A stretch of DNA of 64,000 nt from Rhynochetos jubatus (GCA_027574665.1 CM050648.1:141298175-141362174), one strand, 5' to 3'; positions 1-13,989 are shown, numbered from the stretch's first letter. Numbers and translations: made by a program. Notes: generated by a model not told the origin, from the letters alone.

Positions 1-3000
1 AATAAATAAAACATCTGGGGGCAGATGTTGCTTTTGGGTTCCTGTGTGGAACTGCAATTCCTTTCAGCAGCAGTGTGTGTGCACTTCTGAGAGCAGAGTT
101 TGGCCCCTGATGCAGAGCAGCGGTGGTTGTAATGTAACATTAATGGACGATGATATCTCCATTAAAAACAAGGTAACTTGGTAGATGGAGACGTTAACAT
201 ATTTTATAAAAACAGTTGAGGGTGTCTCCACAACAATCTTTCATAACAGTGAATTTTTTGAAAGGTTAAAAGAATGGATAACAACAGTGAGAGAAACTGG
301 AAGAAGCCTCTACAGAGTACATATGGTGAGAAAAGAGAGCAGAGAGTATAGGAAATGTACTTGAAATAAGCCCAAGTGCTCAAACATCACTCAGGAGTTT
401 CAAAAGATAGATGATTGGTGATAGTGTGTGTAGGAAGATAAAGTCATCCCAGAATGTCCAAACTCGGGTAGAGTTGCCAAGTACTGAACCCCCGTTTTTC
501 CTTTTTGAAAGTCTGTTGAATCTTTTCACCAATACAGAATTTACTAATACCCATGGGACAGTCACAGGGAAAAAAGGCCATTGACTCAGGGGAAAAAAAT
601 CCCCTTCACAGAGAGGTATGCAATGCTTGGGTGTGGACACGTTTGCAAACCTTGACCTTTAGTAGGATCTAGAAGGTCCTTTTACACCAAGGCTGATCTC
701 TCCGCTGGTTCAAGTGCGATGCGCGCCAGTGCTTGTGGCTGCAGGCGCAGATTGGTGACCGTCTATCAGCCCCTGCTCCCCTCCCCGGTACCTGCATGGG
801 CTTGTTTGCAGTGTACTTTTTCAGAGAGGGCAGAAAGCCTTTGAGAGCCTTGGTTGTTTATTTTGAAATGTCCTCAAAGGGGTTAACCTTTCAAGACACA
901 CATCTCATTCTCCAGCCTGCAGTCTTGCTCCAGCACAGCTCGGTCTGCAGAGTGCAGTGCATCCAGGCTCAGCACAGGGGGTGGACTTTGTGAATGACCT
1001 TTTATACAAAGCCTTTTAGCCAGGCTGGGCACCCCAGTGAAAGAAATTAAAGAGCCAGGCAGTAATTCACTGCTTTTTGCCCATTTTTCTGAACCTTGGA
1101 GTAAGGTGCCCCTTAATCTCTGGAGTTAGTCATCCACTTGTTCTTGCTGATTCTCCAAGACAGGATGATGGGAAGTGTTGTGCCAAGGACCAGCTCCAGG
1201 CCATGGTCCCCTTCACGATAAGTTTAGGGCAGGCATTATAAGGCATCAGTAAACAAAAGGCTTTTGTAGGACAGCCCTGGTGCCATGTGCCCACTGTGCA
1301 ACCCTTGCCATTAAATGCCCAGTCTGGCAAAGGTGGGCTGCACCCTTGCACCATCCACCTCTTGTGCCGTGCCAGCAACCCTGCACTCAGGGCTCTGTTC
1401 CAACCAGGGGGACCTGGCAGCTCCAGTCAGCTGGGAGCTTGCACATTTCAAAGTGAAGACTCAGTTGTGTGAAACTATGTCTTGAAAGCAACAAACATCT
1501 GGCCTTGGACAGCTATCAGCAGTCCATGCCTTTGGAGAGGCAGTGAAGGAAAGAGGCATAAAAGGCATTGACCTTTGCTACGTATTGTTTATTGAAGCAG
1601 AAATCGAGCAGTTAGTGACCAAGGGAAGACTAGAGAGTATTGTATTTACTGGTGACAAGGAGAGAGAAAACTCAATTTTTGACAGTGTCATTAAAGTTTT
1701 ACAGCCTATCTTCCTGCTGCTCTTCACTCTTCTCTCTTCCTTGACCCATACCAGCCTGTGTAAATTCAGTCTTCTGCCCAATGTCACCTGTCTGTAAAGT
1801 CCTTTAAAAAAGCTGAATGTTCTTGGCCTGTGGGTCTTAACTTCTCACTGAACCTACCTACAGACGCCAGTTTTCCTGGTCAGGGCAAAAAGCCCTCCCT
1901 CCCTTACAAACAAACATATCTACGACCTGGAAATCCTCCTCTGTAGCACAGCAGGCGCAGCACAGGGCAGGCGTTTGCTATTTGCTAGTTTCGATTTACT
2001 TGAAATGAAGGAAGAGCTACAAAAAAAAAATTTGCTCAACGGTGTTTTGGTCAATGCTGTGTGAAATGACATCATCACTAACCCAGCCAGATGGGGCTGA
2101 GCACTGTGTCTGTGAAAATGTTCATAGGAGCAGTGAGCACCTTCAGACAGACGCTTTCCATTAGACTAAACACAGATATTCCTTTTAAAAGTGTGCAAGG
2201 AAACCGAGCTGCAGACTAAAGCCAACAGTTAAACACAGCTGTTCCTTCGCCTTGCTGGCCCCACTGGTTATTTTCCTTTTCAAGGTGTGAGCTCAATCAG
2301 GAAAAAGGAAAAATCGTTGAGAAGTTCTACCTATGTCTTCTTCAGCTCCTTGGATTTTAGAGGTCAAGCTTAGCGTTTCCTTTCCAGTTTTACTCATCCA
2401 AATGTTATCTACACAAAATCCAAATATTAAAATGGAGGGGGTGGGGGATCGGAATTGGATATGCCACTTTTTGCTGTACAAAAATTGTGCCAGATCTTTT
2501 ACGGGGCCTTTAAAAATGGTGTCTCTAAATAACACCTGGACCGTTCATTTTATATGCCAGCGTTTCAATTTATGATGTTTCCTCTGGCTCTGGTTGTATG
2601 CTATCCTGGGTTTTATACCTGACAAGAACCCCATTGCCACATCTCTGGAGTTTTTGGACTGCAGGGTGTTAATAATGAACATCTCATGCTTGTTTCAGTG
2701 CCCACGTCTGACAAGGACAGCACTGGCTTTTTAAAAACCCTTTATCTGAGCTGAGTGGAAAATGATGTTCCCATGCCATGGGAATTTTCTGAGCCTTTGT
2801 TATTTTCTCCTCCTATACAGAAATAAAATACATGCTAGGTTGGTGACAGATTGGTGTGCCACAACATAATTTTGGTTTTTATCAGTCAGGTTGGACTGTG
2901 TGCTCTGTCAGTCTTCACAGATGGCAGGGATGTCCGTTCCTTCGCACAGAATCTGCTGCCCAAAATGAAGTGACTCCCCTCCAATGGGTCCTGTGACCGC

Positions 3001-6000
3001 TGGTGCTATGGTCAGGCAGGTGTGGCAGCAGTGGTAGGTGCCTGTCCATGTGCCCGTCTCTCTTTTCGGGTCTGTGCAAGACCAGTGGCTTTTCTGCAGC
3101 TCAGAGGCATTTTCCAACAGATCTCTTACAAGCAATGAGTTCTTGCCAAAAGAGTTTGTTTTCTTGAATCATCATTTTCTGACTGGAAAGAAGAAATTCC
3201 AATCACAGACTGACAGTCCCTGCGAGACGGACTTCAACCATGACATTTGGTGCAGTGTGGGTCTAAGAAACATATAGTAAACAACTGGCCTCATGGAAGA
3301 TCTCCCAATATTTCGGTGTGGAGAAGAGCTAATACTTTTTAAACCAATTGCATGTCTAAAAATAACATGTTTCAGTCATCTCCAGCAGCCTTGTGCTAAC
3401 AGCATAGTGTTGTTCCAGCACCATCTCAAAGAGAAGGTTGCATTATCGAATACTTCAGCTATTTCCCCTGGCTAATCTAGAAAGAGAATCCCAAACGCAC
3501 TGAAGTGCCCTGGGCAGACGTTTTATAGCAGTAGAGGCTATTTCATTGCTGGAAGCAAGTCTATAATAGCCTTTTAAGCATCATTCAGCCTGAATTATCT
3601 GCCCAAGTCATGTACATAAATCATGTTATATTGCACAATATTTTTTCTTGTCCCCTTTCTTGAATATTACTCCTCCAGTGCAAGTTCTAGAAAAGCAGCA
3701 AATTAGATTTCCTTTAGTTACTCATCACAGTTTGTGGGATGACTGAGTCATGCCAGGAATATTTGGCCCAGTTTGTCATATTCAGAGGAGTGAAATTCTA
3801 CCTAATGAAGTGGGAGAGGTGTTACAGAGAGAGGAGGCAGTAACTTACTTATTATTACTCATTTTACCCTGCTTGATCTTCTGTCATTTAATTAGCTGCG
3901 TACGCTCTACACTGTTGTAGTACCTGGATGATCCATTAACTGAGCCTCATCCTCAGAACTTCCCTCCTGAGGGAGGCTCATGTCCTTGATGGGGCCATTA
4001 GAAAAAGGATTTTAACCACCTTAACTCATCCTAGCCCTAATTTCCAGCTATTTCATACGGACATAGTCTGGAAAGGGGGTTAACCCCACTGTGGCTGCTG
4101 GGGCACCTCCTGTGAGTGGTGCAAAACTGGTGTTTCCATAGCAGAAATGGGATAGGGTATGGAAAATATGCCCATGGCGGAACAGAAATAAGACCCATCT
4201 GTCTGGCTGAATGCCATAAGCATCAGGCTGTAGGACTGACCTTGCATGCCTGCCCTCTCTTGCTTTGGGAAGTCTTTCATTCTCACTTGCTTGGGGACAG
4301 TGATTCAGGAAAAAAAGACGCTTTCACCTGGAATTTCAAAGATAACCCAAATCTTCTAAGTTGCGTGAAAATTGGCAACTGTTGGAGGAGAGATGTCTGC
4401 ATTAGATCTCCACATAAGGAAAAGAGGTGCCATTTTCTAGCATGCACTAGGAAGGCAGCAGCCACCTGGCTACTTGGTATGCAGCAGTTTAGACCTGCTG
4501 CTTCTTAGGATGGAGATTATGAGAGGGAGAAGTTGTCGTTGTGTAGGCTAGAGGGCAGAAGACACAAAACCATTGGAAACTGGGTCTTGTAAGTTGTGCC
4601 ATGGTCGCCCAATCCATTGCAGGACAAAGACATTTCTCTTCAGTGGTGGGATGGAGTAGAGAAGAAGCGCAAGTCCATCGCCTGCCTGTTGAGCTGAGCT
4701 GTGTACCTGACCATGTGATAATTGGCTGACAACAAGCTAAATGGGTTGAGGTCCCACGCCAGGTCCCAGGGGAACATGACAGTGTCCATAATGGGCCTGT
4801 GAGCAAGCTGCCCATTGCCTGTTAGTGTGCTAGCTATTGAACTGACCTTCCTCCCTGGAGTCAGTGTCCCTGGGTGACACCTCTGGAGCCTAGGGATGTT
4901 CTGCAGCATTAGCACTGGAGGCACGTGCTCTACAGTGATCCGCCACCAGCATTAATGCTGCAGGGACACACTCTTCAGCGATCCAGCCCGTCCTTTTAAA
5001 TGTGAAGAGCAGCAGCTCCTGCTAGGAGTGAAGAGACAAGTTTGTTTCAATAACTACATGGGCTGCCAACAAAAATACCAGGCAAACTGCAGTAGACTTC
5101 GTACGATGCTGACATATGCCCACTGGGAGCACAACTGCCACCACCACCTCATTTCACAGAGGCCATCGACAGCTGTCAGATGATAACAACTTTGGATAAT
5201 TAGTGTCCTGAAGGGCTTGAACTGAGGGCTCAGAAATGAAAGACTGTATCAGAGAACAGCTATTTCCTGCTCACCCCTCGAGACTGGTTGTGTATGTCGA
5301 GCTCAACAATAACATTAAAAAAAAAAGTAATACTAAGAAAAGCAATATAGCAGGCTAAATTGCATTTGCTGCATCTTGGGCTTACATTTCATTACAAATA
5401 CCTTCTTACTGAGAGTACAGTCTTTTAAAGTCATTAAGACAAGTCCTGAAGTCCTTTCTCAGTTTTCACTCATACTTTGGATGCTTTCTCATTAACTTCA
5501 GTGGATGCCTCTTTGTCTGATTGAAAACTGAACCTTGGGATTTGAACTACTGGGAATTTTGCTTGAGTAAGCAGCAAGAAATGTGGCCATGATAATAACC
5601 TTTTCTTTTTTTATTTCCCCTTATTTTTTTTTCCTGTTGCTTTTCTGACAGCTCTGAAAGAGTGGGAGGAAAGCAGTTAAGAATCACCACCTTTTTGGTT
5701 TGTTTTTGAGGATTTGTGAAATGTTTTTGGATTTCTAAGCAGAAGGTCATTTCAGCTGAAAAGCCATCATACTTCATTTAGAAAATGTCAATTAAAAATG
5801 TTAGGGGCTGCTTTTTTTTTTTTCCAACTAAAACAGCATGAAGATATTAAGATAACTACCAAAATGTGTACATCAACAAAAATCTAGCCTATTTTTTGGA
5901 TTAAAAAGGCCCCAGAAGTTTTAACTGAATTTTTTTCCCTGTTGTAAATTAAAAGTCTGGCTAAATCATTTCCGTAGAGACTATGTTCAAACGGGGACAT

Positions 6001-6159
6001 GTTTACATATCTGCCTCTGATCATACAAGATAGTGCTGGATTATGGGATGCTCTGGCTTTCCAGCCCCAGAGACTGGTGTGTCCTCACCATGATCCTGTT
6101 TCTCACCGGGAACGTGGACTACTTAGATAACAGCAACTTCACTCTTTTCCTGACCTCAG
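1..6159. other. Unique non-coding sequence, no gene recognised
   Basis: No open frame here resembles a protein family I know, and the frames present are short (about 130 codons at most) and lack convincing coding character. The sequence is AT-leaning with short A and T runs. Positions 2293-2575 are open on both strands over about 80 codons, which is more likely chance than two overlapping genes. No dispersed repeat was recognised. The block is best read as intergenic or intronic DNA. Confidence 0.6.
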
Positions 6160-6174
6160 AAAAAAAAAAAAAAA
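6160..6174 (+). repeat. Poly(A) homopolymer, 15 bases
   Basis: An uninterrupted run of 15 A. There is no AATAAA-type signal just upstream and no recognisable retrocopy body, so it is treated as a simple repeat. Confidence 0.85.
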
Positions 6175-7350
6175 GCTCTTTTTTCAAGGAGAAAGTGAGA
6201 CCAAGGGCAAAACTGTATTTCAGCACTTCTGGACACTGTGGAGAGGCTGCCCCAGTTCTATTAACGGAGAGTGACATGTGGTACGGGAAAACTTCATTCT
6301 CAGAAAAAGTTTACTTTTAGCCTGTTTTGAATTTGGTTTAGAAAATGCCAAAAGGTTACTAAAAGTTACTAAAACTGTGAACAGATTTATCTCAGATGAA
6401 ATCGAGAGTGCTCAACTGTGGGTTAGGCTGCAGTGAAAGCAGCCAGCGATCACAGGTGCCTGGGAGAGGAGATGCACATCCAGGGAAGGCTGAGGTGCCT
6501 TTGCAGATGCAGCCTCCAGCAGAAAGGTGACAAAAAGCAGCTGCAGGACAATAACAGCTTAAATCCAGCATTGACACCTCTGCAATTAGCATCTGAACAT
6601 GCTTAACGTTTCCTCTCTTTCACTCTTGGTTTTAACCTCAAACCTCTGTTACCCTATTTCGTGCAGCTGTGCTGCCGCTTCACAACCTCCCAGCTCTGCC
6701 AGAGGACATCAGCAGCTATGGTGGGAATGACCAGGCATCCTGAGAGTTTGCCCATGCCAATCTCCACAAACTAAGTCCTTTTTCATACACCACAATCTAA
6801 TAATGGACACCGACCCCTGCTCAGCCTCATTTAATGACCCATAACTGAGTGAATAATTCATTCAGTGCCTAGAGATCTTGTGTGGAGACTTGTTTTACCA
6901 CAGGGCCCTGGGGAATGAAAACAGCAGTAAAGTCCCAGCTTTTAACCCATCCATTTACAAAGCCTCGTGATATTACTGCTTCCATGATCAATTTAAATGA
7001 ACACGTTGGAGGTTTACTAGCAGCCCTCCTGTATTTCATGCCTCAGTATATATATTTTCAGAGCATTTACAGCTTATACTTATTGTTGGTTTGAAGGGGA
7101 TAGAGAATTCCCAACTGTAAAGTCATACTTTTATTTAAAGCTTTAATTGTCTTAAAGAAGAGCCTTTCTGAAATCCAGCCCTTTTGGAGTCACTGATGCT
7201 GTTTATTATCCAGTAAACTCTTTTAAGCTTTGGGACAGGTTAATACTCCTCAGCATCAGTATAATTTTTCTTAGGCTGTGTTACTGTGTTTATATGAGGA
7301 TCTTCATTTTGCTTTGGCAGCAGAATTTCTTTTCTGCTTCTGCAAATTAC
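6175..7350. other. Unique non-coding sequence
   Basis: No gene or dispersed repeat recognised. Positions 7120-7280 are AT-rich with several ATTA and TTTAA words and could be regulatory, but nothing decides this from the sequence alone. Confidence 0.5.
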
Positions 7351-7377
7351 AAAAAAAAAAAAAAAAAAAAAAAAAAA
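7351..7377 (+). repeat. Poly(A) homopolymer, 27 bases
   Basis: The longest homopolymer in the window: 27 consecutive A, followed by a short A/G-rich tail. I looked upstream for a retroposed gene, a SINE body or a polyadenylation signal and found none. It is therefore called a simple repeat and not the tail of a retrocopy. Confidence 0.9.
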
Positions 7378-10300
7378 GAAAAGAAAGCCTTCCTAAGCTG
7401 GATTGCTTTGCAGCTGTGAAAACCTATAATAACTTCAGTCGGATTACAACTACATCAAAGGTATTATATATCCCTGAGTAACATATTTACTGGGCTTTTC
7501 AACAGCTGTATAATTAGCTCTGGATGACTACTTTTTTTTCCTCCACATCTTTAAATATCCATATATCAAAATTCACAGAAATTCAAAGGGAGGGTGGTTT
7601 TCCCTTTCACAGAAGGTGCAGCCCACCTGATTTTTTCCTTAGCAAAAAAGAAGAAAAAAAGGCCTCAACTTCCCCGTCCGCTGGTAAATAGACCCAAGGT
7701 ATCCATCATCCCTCGTCGCGCTGTGCCTGCCTGATTGATGAGGGAGGTGATTCAGGCAGGAGAGCGGGACAGGGCCCTTTGGGCAGCTTTAGGCAGCAGC
7801 TGGCCCCAGGGCCAGTCGCAGCCCCCTCGCACAATAGGAGGGTGGCAGAAGGTGAGGAAAACGCTCGTGCCTCCACAAGGAGAAATAAAGACTCCATATG
7901 TCCCGGGCTCCAACAGATGCTCCCATGGGGTGACCCCTTTCACTGTCCCCTCCCTCCCGCCTTGCAGTTGCAGTGCCTCCATCACCAGCACTGCCTGACA
8001 GCCCTACACGGGGGATGCTCCCAGCGAGGGTGGCCGTCATGGCCTGCTGGTGTGGATGGAGATTTTGGGGAGGGGGCTGTGCGGCAGGTTGGACCTGATG
8101 CTTGTGTAGTCAAGGACCCCACTCTGGCTGTGACCCTGCACATGTCTCTTGTCATTCCTTGGCAGAGGCTTTTGTTACGCAATTACCTTTATTCTGGGAA
8201 CAGGAGGGAAAAGAGGCTTTAAAATTCTCTTTGAAGCTGGCTGGGTTTTCTTTTCATACTTTTTTTCCCTGTGATGAGCAGCAGAAGGGAGTGCTTCAGG
8301 GTCGACCTGGAGGGAAAGTTTTTTCCCCCCACGAGAATACATCACAAACTGCTGGTTTATATTGTGCTGATTGCTCAGTCCCATGGCCAGGATGGGAAAG
8401 GGAGGTGTGAGAAACCCTTTCACATGGCCTCTGTAGAAACGCTGATTTCCTCTTTTCATTCTTTTTTTCCCCTCAGCTGATGGGACTTCGAAGTCCGTTT
8501 TCTCTACAGGAAGTTTTCCTAAGATGAGCTCCTAGCCTGGATTTGTCTTCCTCCCAACGTTTCATTATGGGCCTGCGACGTGTTGGCTGGCTGGCTCTGA
8601 TGTGCAGTAAAGACCCAGCTGGCTGAGCACTTTCAGGACAAACAGATAAGACAATTTACTACCTGATTTTATGAGAGCCATTTACACTTTGCAGAATTTT
8701 TTAAGCAGCAAGCCCTTAAGAAGCATATTCTGAGCGTGGTACCTAGGAGAATTGCACACACATTTCCTGTCAGCAGCCGGAGAATAGTGTCTAACACCTG
8801 CTATGAAGAGCTCGAAATATATTCTTAAATGGCTTGATTGCTTTGCATTTCCCTTGAGATAAGATGAGACATTCTGGTGCAGTTTCTTTTCCGCAAGGAG
8901 ACCTGCTGCAGATACCTCTTCAGTGAAGCTCCCGAGCAGCGTGGCTGAGCCCGTGCTCGCTTGTGCTCACCCTCACTGGGATTTGAGCCTGTGCTTAAAA
9001 TCTACCTCATGCTCAGAGGGACCCTCAACACCAGGAGCTGGGGGACGGCAGACACGGACCATAGGCAATTCAGGGCAGGATCCTTCCCTATTATGGTTGA
9101 AAGAGGCAGTTGAGAGCAGGGATAAATGCCAGTAGGAAAACCTCTTAAAGCATCCTTGCTGTAAGCACACACCCGTGACTCTGTGCTTTCTCTGCATCGT
9201 CCCAGGCAGCACTCTGAAAACCAGCAACAAGAGTGACGTGTGTTTTGCAAGAGAAATGAAAACATCCACCTTGGTTTCCTGGCTCCATCTGCTTTACCAG
9301 AGCATCCTACTACTCCCATCCAGGTGCACTGCAGTGGCATCAGCAGGAAATCTTCCCACCCCTGGCCAGGTGAGAGCACGGACCCACAGGGGACCTGCTG
9401 AACACACCTTCCCCAACACTCCCGGCCTCTGACGCTCCATCCAGCGGGCTGCCCTTGTCAGCGATGAACCAGGGAATATTCAGCTACCCACACACTGGGT
9501 GGGTCAGGCAGAGCACCTTCTATACAGCATTTCTTTAAACTCCAGTCTCTGATGCACAGCACGGGGGAAGGAGGTGTGCTGAGAGTGGCAGATGCTTTTA
9601 CAGGGAACTCTTACTTCAGCATCTTGAATGGGAACACAGCGTCAGCCCTCGCTCTCTCCTGTACCAACCCACCCCATGGGCTGGTTTATAATTTTTTAGA
9701 AGACACTGTGGTTTCAGCTGACGTTGGTGGGCGCTAGCAGCCTTCATCCCCATTGAAAACACAGTGCAATCCAATATCAAACTGATATGGAAAGGAAGCA
9801 GCAGTGATTTTCTGCCCCAAAATGGTTCTGTTTCCAGACACCTGAATATGTACTCTGTAAAGGAAAGAGGGAATCTATTAGGTATGTAAATATTAATATT
9901 TATGAAATAGATCCTGGAGTTTCAACTCTTCTTTGGTTGTGGATGTCTTGAAGCTTATTCCATGGAGGATAATGTTTTCCTTCTAACAGGTAAAATAGTG
10001 GAAAAATCAGGACAAGCAGAAACTCGTTTAGCATTTCAATTAGCAGGGAAATGCCCTGGAATTTGAGTAGCAATTTTTTGTAACTTTCAATGAATATTTT
10101 CAAAGCTTTCTCAAATAGTGTAGTTTTCTTTGAAATTCAGTTGCTGGAAGATGACCAGGAATTTCACAAATAACTAGCCTTTCTTAGTTCACAATTAACT
10201 GCCACTCCGCCACCTGCAGGATGGTTCAACGGTGATTTCTTGTCCCTATTTCATGTTCCCTGTGTTTCTGTGTGGACCCTTCACTCCTTGCAAAGGTGGC

Positions 10301-10731
10301 TGGACCTGGGTACTGCAGTTAGGCATATAGTGGGGGGACTGGGTGTGATACAAGTCCAACCAGCTCCAGCCTTAGTGCATGTATTTTGCTCATGCAAATT
10401 AAATAAAGAGATGAAACAATAAAAAAGGGCAGATGTGAGGATCTGGTTTTGGGATAGCTTCAGAAGTTTTCTAATTATGTTTTGGTCTGTTGAGAAGGAG
10501 AAACTGATTCTTGAAAATCCTTTTTGCAACCCAGAATTGAGCCAAATGTCCTTACTTAGGGCTCCCTCCATCTAGCAACAACAGGAAAATCCGTCCTAGA
10601 TTCTGTCAAAATCTTCCTGAGAAGGCCCTGTCAAACATATGTGGTGAGGACAAAACAGCACATTTCAGTTTCACCCACCCTTCCTGGTCAAATCCAGTTA
10701 ATTTGATTGTCCTTGTGCCAATTTTCCTTTC
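7378..10731. other. Unique non-coding sequence, partly GC-rich
   Basis: Between about 7.70 and 8.20 kb the sequence is GC-rich and several overlapping frames are open on both strands (up to 147 codons). Such frames arise when stop codons are rare, and none has recognisable domains. At 8475-8476 there is a good pyrimidine tract plus AG, but all three frames behind it stop within about 20 codons with no donor before the stop. No gene is called. Confidence 0.55.
9887..9902. repeat. Perfect 16-bp AT palindrome
   Basis: The 16 bases TAAATATTAATATTTA read the same on both strands. Short AT palindromes are common in AT-rich DNA, so no function is claimed. Confidence 0.7.
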
Positions 10732-10750
10732 TTTTTTTTTTTTTTTTTTT
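10732..10750 (-). repeat. Poly(T) homopolymer, 19 bases
   Basis: A run of 19 T, which is poly(A) on the minus strand. No retroposon body was recognised on the minus-strand upstream side, so it is listed as a simple repeat. Confidence 0.85.
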
Positions 10751-12390
10751 AGAAAGAAAATAGCATACTCCACAAAACAAGGTGGAAAAAGCCAGCCTGG
10801 GAACTGAGATTGACCATGGAGAATTGCCCTCCGTGTCAGACTTCTCTGACCACATCGCACGCCGTGTTCATGCCCATCGTTCCTGCGTTTCAGGGCTGGG
10901 CAGAGGGGATGTGGCCAATGTAATTCAGTGCCTGTGATTTCTGATTTACAGCCATAACTGGATATGCCTCCTTGCTATTCCTAAGCCACCCCACTAGATG
11001 GCACAGACCAGGAAGTGCCCTGGCTGGTGTCACGTCAGCTGTGTCCCAGCAGCGCACAGCACTCAGCCCAGGGAAGCCAGTCCTCCCTCCCAGTGCCAGT
11101 AGCGCTGTGAACTTCAGAAGCTCTACAGCTCTGAGCTGTTAGCTAGTTCTAAGATTTTGGGAGGATACATCTGTTTTAAAGGAAGGGTCTGACTTTTAGT
11201 ATTTAAATTAATGGTCAACTTCTCTGTTGTGGTTTGGCAGGCAGGGGAGAGGGATGGGACGAGGATGTCCCTGCCTGCACCGGGAAATCTTTCCCCAGGA
11301 AGAGAGCCTGTACATCAAAGGGTCCTTGCTGACACGCGGACCTGCTGGGATCTGCTGTCCACATCTCTGGAGGGAGGGCTGGGTCCCCGCCTGGCTGCCA
11401 CCACTGCCTGTGCTCCCTCAGCCTCGTGCTGCCACAGGCATGACCACGGCAGATTCTGTCCTCTGCTGCCACAGCAGCACGTGGAGTTTCTGCTCCCCAC
11501 GTCCCACAGCAGATAAGCTGTAGCTAAAATGCAAGGGAGATGCTCAGCGATCAAAAGTACACCCAGAGGTGAATCTGCAGAGGGTGCCCACTGGCAGCTG
11601 CCAGGTATTGGTGTACTCCCGCTGCTTATCTGCAGGGTGATGCCACCTTGCACCAGGTGAGGAAATAGCCCATCACAATCTCGTTTGCAGCTATGCAATG
11701 GGAGATGATACGTTAGAGCATCGACCACGGCCCACATTCGAGCCCATGAGTCACCTCAGCTTCCATCGACCTGTGTAGCCAGAGCGAGAAGCTCCAAGAT
11801 TTATCTTCTGTGCCATTTTCAGCTGCAGGCCTGTGTAGAGTGAGGCCACGAGGAGATTCCCAGCTGCTTGCAGACTCTTTTCCTTTTAATGGAATCATCT
11901 TGCACCTCCCAGAAGGGGATATGATCCCATATCGGTGTGAAAGTCCAAATGCCTATATTCAAAGGTAAGAATAAGGACATACATGCTAATTGCACTGCTG
12001 CAAGATGTTTAAGAGAAAAAGCACTGAGCTTTGGGTTGGTGCTCCTACATAAAAATAAACAATAATGTCATGCAACCAAAAAAAGAAAAATCCCAAGAAG
12101 AGGAAATGAAAAGAAATAAAATACTTTACATGGTGGTTTGTAATGGATCTGACAAGTCTAGTGGCTACTTCAGTAGCATAAACACACATTCCAGGATGCA
12201 CTACGTTTTATATTGTACATGTTAAAATATTTAGTAACTACATTGCTATAAACATTGTTTTGATCTCAAAGTGCACCATATTTTAAAGCCTGTTGTACTC
12301 CAGGAAGAATTATATTCTGCAGCCCCCTCAATAAAAGCCACAATCTATGATGCTCTTGATGTGCACAGGCCCAGACTACACAGTATGATG
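10751..12390. other. Unique non-coding sequence
   Basis: The part from about 11.2 to 11.9 kb is GC-rich and carries overlapping open frames on both strands (up to 140 codons) without recognisable domains. These are treated as chance. No repeats or RNA genes were seen. Confidence 0.55.
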
Positions 12391-12394
12391 ACAT

Positions 12395-12660
12395 TCTTCA
12401 AGAAGCCTTTAATGAATTAATGCCTCTCCAAATGGTTTTAAGCTTACAAAAAGAAGATGTGTGCATGATCCTAAATCATTTGGAGCCATTTTATTCAGTG
12501 CCTATTGATTTTAGTGCCAGTAAGCCTCACTGCTGCCTGCCTCTGATGAGTATTACATTATATCCTCCATAGCACACAATGGGATTTAACGGCGCCAAAA
12601 ATGTAATTTCAGCACAAAATCCAGAAGTCATTATGACATCAACTCTCCTTTTTCTTCCAA
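12395..12660. promoter_or_regulatory. Candidate conserved non-coding element (AT-rich)
   Basis: This block is AT-rich, free of simple repeats and dense in words that resemble transcription factor sites: ATGAATTAATG, several ATTA or TTAAT cores, and a CRE/AP-1-like TGACATCA at 12634-12641. Vertebrate developmental enhancers often have this texture. No alignment was possible, so conservation is inferred from composition only. Ordinary AT-rich spacer is an equally possible reading. Confidence 0.22.
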
Positions 12661-13291
12661 ACTTAAGGTACCTGAGAATCAAACTTCTGAAGAAACTGGA
12701 GCTGTTTCTCTGAAGTGAATTCAGAGAAATTACTCCTCCATCTTCAAACTAATCGTTGGGGCTGAAATGGGCTTAAAACTAAGGAACAGCAATGTTAGTG
12801 GGCTTTTTCTCACACAGACTTTATATCGACTCAGTATTTTAATATCAGCAATGGCAAACAAGGATGGTGATCTCTGTGCTTGGCGTGTATTTGTAGAAAG
12901 AAGTTCTCTCTCTTCTCCCCTTAAGGCAAGTTGGACAAGATGCTCTGGTCAACAGGGTCAGAAATGGCCATACGATCATGCACAGAAGTGCTAATACTCA
13001 CTCATAATCCTCTCACAGAGGAAAAAACCTACGGGGTGATGTTAATGATTTCTCCTCCAATTGTTTGTGTGACACAGTTTTTGCTTTCCCAAGACTTAGC
13101 AGTCTGAAACACTTCACCTTCCACACGGTCTTTGGGGAATATTGGTGCTCACAATACTGGACTGATACTGCAGATGCGTGATTCTGTGTCCAGCTGCAGA
13201 TACAGACCCAAAATATTCTGAGTTCCTAATACAGGGAAGGGATGATAAAATCAGTCAAGCCCAAGTGTCAGAGAGGAGGAACCTTGAATGC

Positions 13292-13316
13292 TTTAATTTA
13301 ATTTAATTTAATTTAA
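13292..13316. repeat. (TTTAA)5 pentanucleotide microsatellite
   Basis: Five consecutive copies of TTTAA, followed by a T-rich stretch. It is a simple repeat and likely length-variable between individuals. Confidence 0.9.
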
Positions 13317-13319
13317 ATT

Positions 13320-13964
13320 TTGTTTTGTTTCATTTTATTTCCTATCTTCTTTCATCCTTTGCCTTTCCCCAGTGCATGCCACAGAAACCTTTTCCTTTCC
13401 CAGTTCTCAGAGAGCTGCTGCTTCAGGTAAGGATATACCTCATTTTCTCAATAATGATGCATCTTGCTCAGTTGTGCTCTTCAGCCTATACCCAGCCCTG
13501 CCCTACAGCCCCAGTGGTTAAGCAGAAGAAGGATACAGCCAGTATCTGAGCCCCACCAAAAGTGCCTCTATGAGGCTGGAACTCTCCCGGCTCTGAAGTA
13601 AAGGCTCCCATTGTGTCAGTCCTCATGGAAACAACTTTGATCGTTTCCAGCAAGCAAGAAGAGATGAAAAGAGGGATCTTGGGAACTGAAGCCATGGGCA
13701 AAGTAATTCTGTACCGTGGGAATAGACATGGATATAAGACCCAAGGAGGTAAGGGGTCGATGGCAAAATGCATAGGAATATCATCAGGTGGACCTGATCT
13801 CCTTAGTTAGTACCTGACTGGAGAGGAGAGCTGAGGTAAATTTGCCATCAAAAGAGCCTCCCAAGGGACAGATTGATTTCTATGGGGGGGTATCATCCAC
13901 ACTCTGCATCCCAGGACGGAGTTGCGGAGAGGATTTGCCCACTGCCTGCCTCCATCCTGGGCTC
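13320..13964. other. Unique non-coding sequence
   Basis: No gene, RNA or dispersed repeat recognised. Two frames of about 95 and 65 codons overlap antisense without coding character. Confidence 0.5.
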
Positions 13965-13989
13965 CTGCCTTCCGGTTAAGTACTGCTGC

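Noticed and set aside
7351-7377. 27-base poly(A) as a tail of a processed retrocopy
   Set aside because: No upstream gene-like sequence, polyadenylation signal or flanking duplication was found.
7706-8222. Several overlapping frames up to 147 codons on both strands
   Set aside because: Simultaneous openness in many phases reflects GC content. No domain or splice pattern supports a gene.
8476-8620. Possible exon after a strong pyrimidine tract at 8461-8476
   Set aside because: All three frames stop within about 20 codons and no donor precedes the stops.
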